The notes under the pieces: model-generated
Told to the model about the DNA's origin: nothing
What the model saw: the letters and a program-made list of their open reading frames with translations, nothing else
Database searches by the model: none
Translations under genes and position numbers: made by a program
DNA from: Nitrospirota bacterium
GTDB taxonomy: Bacteria; Nitrospirota; Thermodesulfovibrionia; Thermodesulfovibrionales; JdFR-88
Direction: 5' to 3'
Assembly: GCA_021788025.1 (NCBI GenBank)
Contig: JAJYLE010000006.1
Coordinates: forward strand, 1-33,228
Length of the DNA: 33,228 nucleotides
Shown here: positions 1 through 9,081 of the stretch, one piece after another
Layout: each line of letters starts with the position of its first letter
Position numbering within the stretch: position 1 is the first letter of the stretch

Positions 1-2394
1 ATCTAAGAAGAAGCCGAAAAGCGTCAGAACGACTATCTGGGCACAGAACACCTCCTGCTTGCACTCTTAAGAGAAGAGGATTCCCTTCCGGTTGTAATCA
101 TCAAGAAAATGGGGCTGTCCATCGATGAATTAAAACTCGAGGTTGAAAGGAACATCCCGGCGGGCAACAATGTGCTCACATTCAGCGATGTCCCGTTCAC
201 CCCAAGGGCCAAGAAAGTGCTGGAACTGGCAGTGGAAGAGGCCAGGCTGCTTGGGCACAATTACATTGGCAGTGAGCACCTGCTGCTTGGCATAATCCGG
301 GAGGACGAGGGTATTGCGGGCAAGATCCTGCGCACCTTCGGGGCCAACCTGCTTGGGGCCAGGCAACTTACAATAAACCTCTCCATGAAGGCTTACACGC
401 AGCCCAAGGAGAAGAAGAGCAGCACGCCCGCCCTTGATGAATTCGGCAGGGACCTTACCCAGATGGCGCGCGAGGACAAGCTTGATCCCGTTGTGGGCAG
501 GGAAGACGAGATAGAGCGCATCATGCAGATACTGGGCAGGAGGATAAAAAACAATCCAGCCATTATCGGCGAGCCCGGCGTAGGCAAAACGGCCATAGTG
601 GAAGGGCTTGCGCAAAGGATAGTTTCGGGCGATGTGCCTGAAAACCTGCTTGGCAAGCGCATAGTTGGCCTTGATCTGGGCGCGCTGATAGCCGGGACGA
701 AGTACCGCGGCCAGTTCGAGGAGCGGTTAAAGGTTGTAATGAAGGAGATCGCGGCTTCCGATAACGTGATCATGTTCATAGATGAGTTCCACACGATAAT
801 AGGAGCCGGTGCCGCTGAAGGGTCTGTAGACGCCTCCAGCATGCTCAAACCCGCCCTATCCAGGGGCGAGATACAGTGCATCGGGGCAACAACGCCCAAC
901 GAATACAGGAAGTATATCGAAAAGGATGGCGCGCTGGAGCGCAGGTTCCAGCCGGTTTATGTGGAGCCGCCCCAGATAGAGCAGGCCGTAGGCATACTGA
1001 AGGGGCTCAGGAACAGGTATGAGACCCATCACAGGGTGAAATACACCGACGAGGCCATCGAAGCCGCGGCAAAGCTGTCGGAGCGCTATGTGGCCGACAG
1101 GTTCCTGCCGGACAAGGCCATAGATGTTATAGACGAGACCGGGGCCAGGCTCCGGCTGAAAAGATACACGCCCCCGGCCGAGCTGAAAGAGCTGGAAGGC
1201 GACCTTGAAAGGCTTGCCAAGGAGAAGGGACTCTATGTAAGACTGCACGACCTTGAAAAGGCAGCTTCCGTCCGCAGCGAGGAGGAGCGCCTGAAGAAGC
1301 TTTACGACCAGCTCAAGACCCAGTGGCGGGCCAATCTCCAGAAGGAGATACCCGTTGCAACTGAAGAGGATGTGTCCTACACGGTTGCCAAGATGACCGG
1401 CATTCCCCTCATCAAACTTGAGGAAAAGGAGTCCGAAAAGCTCCTGCGCATGGAAGACGAGATGCACAAGAGGATAATCGCGCAGGACGAGGCCATAAAG
1501 GTGATCTCCAGGGCCGTAAGACGCTCCAGGGCGGGAATAAAGAGCAGGCGCAAGCCGATAGGCTCTTTCTTCTTCCTCGGGCCAACAGGCGTGGGCAAGA
1601 CGGAACTTGCCAAGGCACTGGCGGAGTTCCTCTTTAACGACGAGAACGCGCTTGTGAAGATAGACATGTCCGAGTACATGGAGAGGTTTAACGTCTCCAG
1701 GCTAACCGGCGCGCCCCCAGGGTATGTGGGGTACGAGGAAGGCGGCCAGCTTACGGAAAAAATCCGCAAGCGGCCCTACTCCGTAGTGCTCTTCGATGAA
1801 ATCGAGAAGGCGCACCCGGATGTGTTCAACATCCTCTTGCAGGTGCTGGACGAGGGCGTGCTCACGGACAGCTTTGGAAGAAAGGTGGACTTCAAGAACG
1901 CGGTTATCATCATGACCTCGAATCTCGGCGCCAGGTTCATAGACAAGGCAACGCCGCTTGGCTTCCAGGCGGGCACGAGCGACGAGACATACCTGAAGAT
2001 CAAGGACAGCGTGATGGACGCCCTTAAAAAGACGTTCAATCCCGAGTTCTTAAACAGGGTGGACGAGACCGTGGTTTTCCATCCGCTGGAGAAGAAGCAC
2101 CTGGTGGAGATAATAGACCTGCTTGTCTCCGAGACCAATAAGCAGCTTATAGAGCAGGAACTGATGGTGGAGCTTACGCCCGAGGTGAAAGACTGGCTGA
2201 TAGAGAAGTACTTCCAGCCCACCTACGGCGCAAGGCCGATGAGAAGGGCCATACAGAAAGAAATAGAAGACCCGCTCTCCGAGGAGATACTCAGAGGCAA
2301 GTTCAAGGAAGGCACCAAGATAAAGGTGACTCTTGAGGGCAACAACCCCGTCTTCGTGCCGGCTGAAGAGGACGTGCTGAGCGGAGTCAACTGA
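1..2394 (+). CDS. clpC: ATP-dependent Clp protease ATP-binding subunit ClpC-type (5' truncated by window; in-frame TAA at 4-6)
   Basis: Two Clp_N repeats (NDYLGTEHLLLALL; HNYIGSEHLLLGII), Walker A GEPGVGKTAIVEGLA and GPTGVGKTELAKALA, Walker B VIMFIDEFHT. The same reading frame continues upstream of the called ATG at 109 to base 7 with Clp_N-like sequence. Confidence 0.95.
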
Positions 2395-2402
2395 TAATGC
2401 CA

Positions 2403-2448
2403 GGGACAAGGGGCAAAATCCGCAGGATTTGTCCCTTGTCCTTTTATT
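2403..2448 (+). terminator. Rho-independent terminator-like hairpin downstream of clpC
   Basis: GGACAAGGGGCAAAATCC-GCA-GGATTTGTCCCTTGTCC (near-perfect long stem) followed by TTTTATT. Confidence 0.7.
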
Positions 2449-2467
2449 GTCCCCTGTTGCCCGGATA

Positions 2468-3001
2468 TTGAAAGCCAGCTTGAAGACCAAAGTCCTGAAA
2501 ACCGGATATCTTGCACTCCTGATAGTTCTTTGCGCGGCCCTTTTTTCCTGCCAGAAACAGCACCTGCCTCTGCAAACTGGAAAACCGGCCCCCGGCTTCA
2601 CTGTTATGGATGCGTCCGGGCAGAAGGTAACGCTTTCCAGTTTGAAAGGCAATGTGGTGCTTGTAAATTTCTGGGCCACATGGTGCGGAGTGTGCCAGGA
2701 TGAGACACCGTCGCTAAACGGCCTTTACAACAAGCTTAAGGCAAACCCTCACTTCCGCATGATCTCGATCCCTTTCAAGGACTCCACTGGGGCCGCCAGG
2801 CAATATCTGAAGGACAATTCTTCCAGCATCCCCGTGTATAAGGACCCCGGCGGAAAGGCCGCGCTTGATTACGGGCTTACCGGCGTGCCTGAAACCTACA
2901 TTGTGGACAAAAGCGGCATACTCAGGCAGAAGGTAATAGGCGGGATGAACTGGAGCGATCCGCGTGTCCTTTCCTACATGCAGGGACTTTTAAGCCAGTA
3001 G
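2468..3001 (+). CDS. TlpA/ResA-family thiol-disulfide oxidoreductase, predicted lipoprotein
   Basis: Hydrophobic N-terminus with lipobox-like LFSC; thioredoxin-fold motif VNFWATWCGVC; VPETYIVDKSG. The ORF track starts at TTG 2429 inside the terminator stem, so a later TTG start (2468 or 2480) is more likely. Confidence 0.85.
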   Translation: MKASLKTKVLKTGYLALLIVLCAALFSCQKQHLPLQTGKPAPGFTVMDASGQKVTLSSLKGNVVLVNFWATWCGVCQDETPSLNGLYNKLKANPHFRMISIPFKDSTGAARQYLKDNSSSIPVYKDPGGKAALDYGLTGVPETYIVDKSGILRQKVIGGMNWSDPRVLSYMQGLLSQ

Positions 3002-3005
3002 AAAA

Positions 3006-3548
3006 GTGAGCAAAAACGAGGCCTTTGCTTCACGTCCGGGGCCGGCGATGCTCCTGGCCGGGCTGCTTTACCGCGAACAATCCGCATTTGAATCAGCCAA
3101 AGAGAAACTTACCTCAAAATTCGGCCCCATCCTTCAGGAAACCGAAGGTTATGAATGGCATTGCAGGCATTACGAGGACGAGCTTGGCTGGCCGGTAACA
3201 AGGAAATTCCTCTTCTTTGAGCGCCTTGTGCCCCCCGAAGACCTGCCTTCAATAAAACAGGCCACAAACGCAATGGAGACGGCGCTTTCAAAGAACGGCA
3301 AGCGGGCTGTTAACATCGACCCCGGCTATCTTACGCTTGCCAATCTTGTCCTGGCCAGCACCAAAGGCTATGGCCACCGCATATTCATGGGCGGCGGAAT
3401 CTATGCCGAAGTGACCCTGCTTTATTCGAAGAAGGAAGGGCGGTATATCCCCCAGATGTTTACATACCGGGACTTTGCGGACGAAAGTAATATCATGGTG
3501 TTTACGGAGATGAGGGGGAAACTTAAAAGGAGGCTTGCAGCCAGATAA
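3006..3548 (+). CDS. DUF4416 family protein
   Basis: Whole-length pattern typical of DUF4416 (ETEGYEWHCRHYEDELGWPVTRKFLFFERLV, NIDPGYLTLANLVLASTK, YAEVTLLYSK); GTG start. Confidence 0.8.
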   Translation: MSKNEAFASRPGPAMLLAGLLYREQSAFESAKEKLTSKFGPILQETEGYEWHCRHYEDELGWPVTRKFLFFERLVPPEDLPSIKQATNAMETALSKNGKRAVNIDPGYLTLANLVLASTKGYGHRIFMGGGIYAEVTLLYSKKEGRYIPQMFTYRDFADESNIMVFTEMRGKLKRRLAAR

Positions 3549-3550
3549 AG

Positions 3551-3940
3551 GCATGTATGACATTCTTCCCATTGACTATGTCATGCATAACTGCGTTATG
3601 ATGGGCTACAGTGGGGCTCAGCCCCCTCTGGTGCCCTTTGAAAGCGGCGGCGGAAGGCTTCCTTAAAAATCCATTTGCTTTGCTTCCTTTTTGCTCTTTA
3701 ATACATCACCGATCCGCTTGGCATCCAACAGCAAATCAGCGGGGGAAAAAACAATAAAAACAAAGACTTGGCAAATGGAACAAACTTCAGGGGACGGAAA
3801 CCCCAAATCCTTTAAAATCATGCACTTAGACATACAACAAAGCTGGGAAAAATGGAACAGACGGAACAAAAATTATTACCCTAACCTGCTAAAAACAAAA
3901 GAAAATTCCGAAATGGCTGGAACATATAAAAAGAAAGGGC
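3551..3940 (-). repeat. Dispersed intergenic repeat family A, copy A1
   Basis: Reverse complement shares ordered blocks with 16135-16640: CTTTTTATATGTTCCA(G/C)CCATTTCGG, TTTTTGTTCC(G/A)TCTGTTCCAT, CTAAGTGC(A/T)TGATTTT, CTTTCAAAG.GCAC, GCATGACAT.GTCAAT.GG-N-ATGTCAT. Confidence 0.75.
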
Positions 3941-4067
3941 TTAAAATCGCGTCTCATTTTCGTTTTCCATGCCACGTATTTACGGCTTACGGCCCACGTA
4001 CACGGCTCTTTTCTTGAATAAAACCCGGTAAATAAATATACTATTAGGCATCCCGAAAGGTTTTTGA

Positions 4068-4073
4068 AAGGAG
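4068..4073 (+). promoter_or_regulatory. Shine-Dalgarno sequence of rplI
   Basis: AAGGAG 10 nt upstream of the ATG at 4084. Confidence 0.8.
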
Positions 4074-4083
4074 ATTTACGCCT

Positions 4084-4527
4084 ATGCAGGTGATACTTAA
4101 AGAGGACGTAGATAATCTTGGAAAGATGGGCGACACCGTCAACGTAAAGCTCGGCTATGCCCGGAACTTCCTTTTCCCGCGCTCCCTGGCCGTTGAAGCC
4201 AGCGCCAAGAACCTGCGCATGCTTGAGCAGGTGAAAAAGGAAATAGCGGCAAAGATTGCAAAGCAGAAGGCGGCGGCGCAGAAGATTGCCTCCGGCCTCT
4301 CCGGCGTAACGCTTACCATAAAGGCCAAGGCAGGCGAGGAAGGCAAGCTCTTCGGCTCCGTAACCAACATGGACATTGAAGAGGCCTTAAAGGCCCAGGG
4401 CTTTGAAGTGGACAAGAGAAAAATAGTCGTTTCCGAGCCGATAAAGAACCTTGGCAGCTACACGGTTACTGTAAAGCTGCCCCGTGAGGTTACGGCCAGC
4501 GTAACCGTAAACGTAGAAGCAGAATAG
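4084..4527 (+). CDS. rplI: 50S ribosomal protein L9
   Basis: MQVILKEDVDNLGKMGDTVNVKLGYARNFLFPRSLAVEAS; full-length L9. Confidence 0.98.
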   Translation: MQVILKEDVDNLGKMGDTVNVKLGYARNFLFPRSLAVEASAKNLRMLEQVKKEIAAKIAKQKAAAQKIASGLSGVTLTIKAKAGEEGKLFGSVTNMDIEEALKAQGFEVDKRKIVVSEPIKNLGSYTVTVKLPREVTASVTVNVEAE

Positions 4528-4590
4528 AAACTGGAGACTGGAAACTAGAAGAGCATGGGTTTTTTTATCTGGTTTCCGGTATCTAGTTTC
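4527..4590. repeat. Long imperfect inverted repeat between rplI and dnaB
   Basis: GAAACTGGAGACTGGAAACTAGA (4527-4549) pairs with TCTGGTTTCCGGTATCTAGTTTC (4568-4590); 23-nt arms, 4 mismatches, loop contains GGGTTTTTTTA. Confidence 0.8.
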
Positions 4591-4601
4591 GGGAAGTAAG
4601 C

Positions 4602-5966
4602 ATGCGCCAGCAGGCCAACATAGAAAAACTTCCTCCTCAGAGCATCGAGGCCGAGCAGTCGGTGCTTGGCAGCGTCCTGATAGACGGCGAATCCATAGTG
4701 AAGGCCGTAGAGATAGTCAGCCCGGATGACTTCTACAAAGGCGCCCACAAAAAAATCCTCACAGTCATGCTCTCCCTGTTTGACCGCAACGAGGCGATTG
4801 ACATAATTACCGTTGCGGACGAACTCAAGAAAAATGGAGCTTTCGAGGAAACCGGCGGGCTTGATTACCTCACAACACTGGCAAACACAACGCCCACCTC
4901 CGCCAATATCATCTACTACGCAAAGATTGTAAAAGACAGGTCCCTCCAGAGGATGCTCCTTCGCACCGCAAGCGACCTGGCCGAAAAGGTATATATTGGC
5001 GACACGGAAACCGACGCCCTGATGGACATGGCCGAGCAGAAGATGTTCGAGATATCGGAGAAACGGGTGAAAAGCACTTTTGTCCCGATGAAGGCCGCCA
5101 TCAAGGACACGTTCAAGATGATAGAGAGCCTGTACGACCGCAACGAGGCCGTAACCGGAGTACCTACCGGTTTCAAGGATTTAGACGAGATTACGGCCGG
5201 CCTGCAGAAAGGGGACCTCGTAATAGTGGGCGGAAGGCCTTCGGCCGGCAAGACCGCCTTTGGTTTGAATATAGCCCAATACGTTGGAATAGAGTTAAAA
5301 GAGCCGGTTGCCATATTCAGCCTGGAGATGTCGCTGAGGCAGATAATATTAAGAATGCTCTGCGCCGAGGCAAAGGTGGACGCATCCTCAGTAAGGCGCG
5401 GGTACATAAAAAACAGCTTTACCAAACTTGCAACCGCTGCCGGAAAACTGATGGAAGCTCCAATTTTTGTTGATGAGACCTCCGGTATTTCGGCACTGGA
5501 GATGAGGGCCAAGGCACGGAGGCTGAAGCGCTCCAACAATATTAGCCTTATCCTGGTGGACTATCTTCAGCTTATGAAGGGTAGCGGCAATTACGAGCAG
5601 AGGGTGCAGGAGATATCGGAAATATCCCGGTCCTTAAAAGCGCTGGCCAAGGAGATAGACGTGCCGGTAATAGCGCTCTCCCAGTTAAACAGGTCTGTTG
5701 AAAGAGAGCGGCGCGCACCGAATATGTCTGACCTCAGGGAATCCGGCGCTATCGAGCAGGATGCCGATGTAATAATGTTTTTGTACAGAGACAAAGAAAA
5801 AAACCAGGAAGATGAACGCGGGGCTTCGGCTGTTGTAAATCTGGACATAGCAAAGCAGCGTAACGGCCCCACTGGCAGCTTAAAACTTACCTTCCTCGCC
5901 AAATATACCCGGTTTGAAAATTATTCCGCGGAGGACGCATCCTACATGGAGGAAGAGGCGTACTGA
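4602..5966 (+). CDS. dnaB: Replicative DNA helicase DnaB
   Basis: LPPQSIEAEQSVLGSVLID N-domain; GGRPSAGKTAFGLNIA Walker A; LILVDYLQLM; SDLRESGAIEQDADVIMFLYR. Confidence 0.98.
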   Translation: MRQQANIEKLPPQSIEAEQSVLGSVLIDGESIVKAVEIVSPDDFYKGAHKKILTVMLSLFDRNEAIDIITVADELKKNGAFEETGGLDYLTTLANTTPTSANIIYYAKIVKDRSLQRMLLRTASDLAEKVYIGDTETDALMDMAEQKMFEISEKRVKSTFVPMKAAIKDTFKMIESLYDRNEAVTGVPTGFKDLDEITAGLQKGDLVIVGGRPSAGKTAFGLNIAQYVGIELKEPVAIFSLEMSLRQIILRMLCAEAKVDASSVRRGYIKNSFTKLATAAGKLMEAPIFVDETSGISALEMRAKARRLKRSNNISLILVDYLQLMKGSGNYEQRVQEISEISRSLKALAKEIDVPVIALSQLNRSVERERRAPNMSDLRESGAIEQDADVIMFLYRDKEKNQEDERGASAVVNLDIAKQRNGPTGSLKLTFLAKYTRFENYSAEDASYMEEEAY

Positions 5967-6790
5967 TGCGGCAAGCCGCAAGGCTGCCAGCCGCCGCCGG
6001 CAGGTTCTACCCGGCTGGCCGTCATGAGCTGGAATCGGCGGTAATGCAGGCCCTTGGCCAAGACAAAGCCAAACGTGAAAAAGCTGTTGCCGCCGTCTGC
6101 CCCCATGCCGGATACATCTATTCAGGGGCGGTTGCCGGTGCCGTATATTCCAGTCTGGAAATTTCAAAAACAGTGATATTGATCGGGCCAAACCATACTG
6201 GCTTCGGCCCGGAGGTGTCGATAATGGACCAGGGCTCCTGGCGGGTGCCCAATGGGGAGCTGAAGGTGGATACATCACTGGCAAAGGCCATAATGGGCCG
6301 CTCGGCGCTGTTTAAAGCCGATTCCTCAGCGCACGTCTACGAGCACTCGCTTGAGGTGCAGGTTCCGTTCATATGCCATTTGAGGCCGGATGCCATGATA
6401 GTGCCAATCACCATAATGCGGGCGGCAAGACAGGAACTTGAGACGATTGGCAAGAGCATCGCCGAAGCCGTCCGGGCAGCATATAACAAAAGGCCTGCCC
6501 CATTGATAATAGCCAGTTCGGACATGAGCCATTACGTTTCCGACAATGAGGCCAGGAATAAAGACGCCCTGGCGATAAGGGACATCCTGGCGCTGGATCC
6601 GGCAGCAATGCTTGAGACGGTCCACAGAAATAATATCTCCATGTGCGGCGTGCTGCCCGTTGCGGCTATGCTGTACGCCGCGATGGAACTTGGCGTCAAA
6701 GATGCCCGTCTTGTTAAATACGCCACTTCCGCCGAAACCAGCGGGGACTTCGAACATGTTGTGGGATACGCCGGGATAATCGTAAAGTGA
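5966..6790 (+). CDS. amrB: MEMO1 family protein (AmmeMemoRadiSam system protein B)
   Basis: VCPHAGYIYSGAVAGAVY, ILIGPNHTGFG, HSLEVQVPFI, SSDMSHYVS, CGVLPVAAML. Start overlaps the dnaB stop (TGATG). Confidence 0.92.
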   Translation: MRQAARLPAAAGRFYPAGRHELESAVMQALGQDKAKREKAVAAVCPHAGYIYSGAVAGAVYSSLEISKTVILIGPNHTGFGPEVSIMDQGSWRVPNGELKVDTSLAKAIMGRSALFKADSSAHVYEHSLEVQVPFICHLRPDAMIVPITIMRAARQELETIGKSIAEAVRAAYNKRPAPLIIASSDMSHYVSDNEARNKDALAIRDILALDPAAMLETVHRNNISMCGVLPVAAMLYAAMELGVKDARLVKYATSAETSGDFEHVVGYAGIIVK

Positions 6791-6844
6791 GTTATTAAAC
6801 CGTTGCATTCACCGCCCACAGTAACACAAATGTTATCCTAGGTT

Positions 6845-7891
6845 ATGGCTCTTTCGGACATCCTTGGGCAGGCAAAGCCAATCGAACTCTTAAAGAAATC
6901 CGCCGCCTCCGGGCGGGTGGCATCGGCATATCTCTTCCACGGCCTCTCCGGCATCGGAAAGCGCCAGACGGCCTTGAATTTTGCAAAGGCCCTGAACTGC
7001 GCGCAGCCTGTCAGCACAGCGGGCCAGACGGACGCGTGCGATGCATGCCCTTCATGCAGGAAAATAAACGCCGGGGTGCATCCTGATGTAATCATCATAG
7101 AGCCGGCAAAGGACGTAATAAAGATTGACGAGATAAGGCAACTTATCGAAACCCTTTCCCTGAGCGCGTTTGAAGGCAGGTTCAAGATCGCCATAGTGGA
7201 CGAGGCGCACCTTATGAACGACAGGGCCGCAAACGCATTCCTTAAATGCCTTGAGGAACCCCCGGCACAAAGCGTGATAATACTTGTAAGTTCCAGCCCG
7301 GAACGCCTCCCGGACACGGTCCGCTCCAGATGCCTGGCGGTAGCCTTCAAGCCGCTTTCAGCCGCCCAGGTGGAAGATATACTCAAAGCCAGGCTGGCTT
7401 CGGATGCAGCGCCGGGCGCTTCCGCCCGGGGGCGGAAAAAAACCGCGGCAGCGCATGATATTGACACCGCACGGCTGGCACGGCTTTCCATGGGCAGGCC
7501 GGGGCTGGCGCTTAAAGGCGAACTGCCGGGCGCTGGCGGGGAGGATTTCATTAACATCCTTTCCCGGATGGCCTCCGGGGTTACGCAACCCTCCTGGGAA
7601 GACAAGGCGGCCATGGCCTCGTTTCTGGACCAGATGGAGCTGTTCCTGCGGGACCTGCTGGTTATGAAAGCAACCGGACAGCCGGGCCTGCTTCTGGACC
7701 CGGAATTCGAGAAACCGTTGTCCCAGCTTGCGCGGTATGTCCCGGAAGAGGTTATAATAGAGACTTACGGCAACATGAACAAGGTCAGGGGCGCCCTGGT
7801 ATACAATCCCAACAAAGCGATCATCTGGAATTACATGGCCTGCCTGGCTCTTAAATTGAATATAAATAAAATAGCATCGAAAGGGTTTTAG
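6845..7891 (+). CDS. holB: DNA polymerase III subunit delta'
   Basis: HGLSGIGKRQTALNFAKALNC, zinc-binding CDACPSCRKI, VDEAHLMNDRAANAFLKCLEEPP, SSSPERLPDTVRSRC. Confidence 0.95.
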   Translation: MALSDILGQAKPIELLKKSAASGRVASAYLFHGLSGIGKRQTALNFAKALNCAQPVSTAGQTDACDACPSCRKINAGVHPDVIIIEPAKDVIKIDEIRQLIETLSLSAFEGRFKIAIVDEAHLMNDRAANAFLKCLEEPPAQSVIILVSSSPERLPDTVRSRCLAVAFKPLSAAQVEDILKARLASDAAPGASARGRKKTAAAHDIDTARLARLSMGRPGLALKGELPGAGGEDFINILSRMASGVTQPSWEDKAAMASFLDQMELFLRDLLVMKATGQPGLLLDPEFEKPLSQLARYVPEEVIIETYGNMNKVRGALVYNPNKAIIWNYMACLALKLNINKIASKGF

Positions 7892-7899
7892 AACGGGAA

Positions 7900-9063
7900 A
7901 TGCCTGAAGTAGTGGGAATAAAATTCCGGCAATGCGGAAAGGTTTACGATTTCGATGCCGAAGGTTTGTCCCTGAAACCCGGCGACGTTGTGGTTGTGGA
8001 CTCTGATATGGGGCTGTCCCTGGGAAAGGTAGTTTCCCACTGCTCTCCCACCCCCGAAAAGGAATACAAAAAAGTACTCCGCGTGGCCACCGGCGAAGAC
8101 AGGAAAGAGGAGCAGGCAAACGCAGACCTCTGCCAGGAAGCATTCGCGTTCTGCCGGGAGCGGATAATGGCCCGCGGACTGGAGATGAAGCTTATCCGCA
8201 CCGAGAGCACACTGGACAGGAAAAGGCTTGTCTTCTATTTCGTGTCAGACAAAAGGATAGATTTCCGCGAACTGGTTAAGGACATGGCCCAGAAATTCCG
8301 TACCCGGATAGAGATGCGGCAGGTCGGCGTACGGGACGAGGCAAAGATGACAGGCGGGCTTGGCCTTTGCGGAAGAAAGCTCTGCTGCTCGGAATTCCTT
8401 GTGGACTTCGCCCCCATCTCCATAAAGATGGCAAAAAAACAGGACCTGATACTGAACACTGGCAAGCTCTCCGGCGTATGCGGCAGGCTGATGTGCTGCC
8501 TGGGTTACGAATACAATAGCGAAAAATGCTGCCGGAAGGGAGCTGCCGCCGGTGAGAGTGCGGAAGAGGCCGGCATGGAAGAAACAAGCCTTGAAGAGGC
8601 CTCATTGAATGAGGCTTTAGCGGAAACGGAAGCGGCCAGCCCGGCAGTTGCTGAATTTCCCTCAAAAGAAAAAACGGAAGAAAAGCCGGCCGGCAGGGGA
8701 CAGATGGGGCGCCGGAGATGGCCACGCGACCGCAGGGGCGCACGGCGCGACCAGGGCCAGAACCAGCAGGGCCCGGTCCAAAGGCGCGAGGACAGAAGCC
8801 CTGACAACAAATTGGCTAACCAGCCCGGACATGACAATCCGGAAGAAAAACCGGCCCACACTAACAGGCCGCAAGCTCAAACCGGGCTGCCTGGAGGGCC
8901 GCAGAAGCAGGCAGAAGGGGAAGACGGGCAGGAAACGCCGAAAGATCCGGAATCACGCAAAAAAAGAAGGTGGCGCAAACGCGGACGCAGAAACAGGAAT
9001 AATAGACCCGGATCCAACGATGGCCCGGGCAACGGCAGCGGCAGCGAAGCCAATCAGGGTTGA
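7900..9063 (+). CDS. ricT: PSP1 domain / RicT (YaaT)-like protein with long basic low-complexity C-terminal tail
   Basis: VVGIKFRQCGKVYDFD; Cys-rich CGRKLCCSEF...CGRLMCCLGYEY; gene order holB-ricT-metG is a known arrangement. Confidence 0.9.
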   Translation: MPEVVGIKFRQCGKVYDFDAEGLSLKPGDVVVVDSDMGLSLGKVVSHCSPTPEKEYKKVLRVATGEDRKEEQANADLCQEAFAFCRERIMARGLEMKLIRTESTLDRKRLVFYFVSDKRIDFRELVKDMAQKFRTRIEMRQVGVRDEAKMTGGLGLCGRKLCCSEFLVDFAPISIKMAKKQDLILNTGKLSGVCGRLMCCLGYEYNSEKCCRKGAAAGESAEEAGMEETSLEEASLNEALAETEAASPAVAEFPSKEKTEEKPAGRGQMGRRRWPRDRRGARRDQGQNQQGPVQRREDRSPDNKLANQPGHDNPEEKPAHTNRPQAQTGLPGGPQKQAEGEDGQETPKDPESRKKRRWRKRGRRNRNNRPGSNDGPGNGSGSEANQG

Positions 9064-9081
9064 GGAAAGAAACCCGCGCCA

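Noticed and set aside
3691-4017. ORF 3691-4017 (+) and ORF 16010-16480 (-) with similar peptides (EKWNRRNKN / ERWNRWNKN), possibly a small protein family
   Set aside because: They are readings of repeat A1 and A2. In the best-conserved 29-nt run the two ORFs use different frames, so conservation is nucleotide-level, not protein-level.
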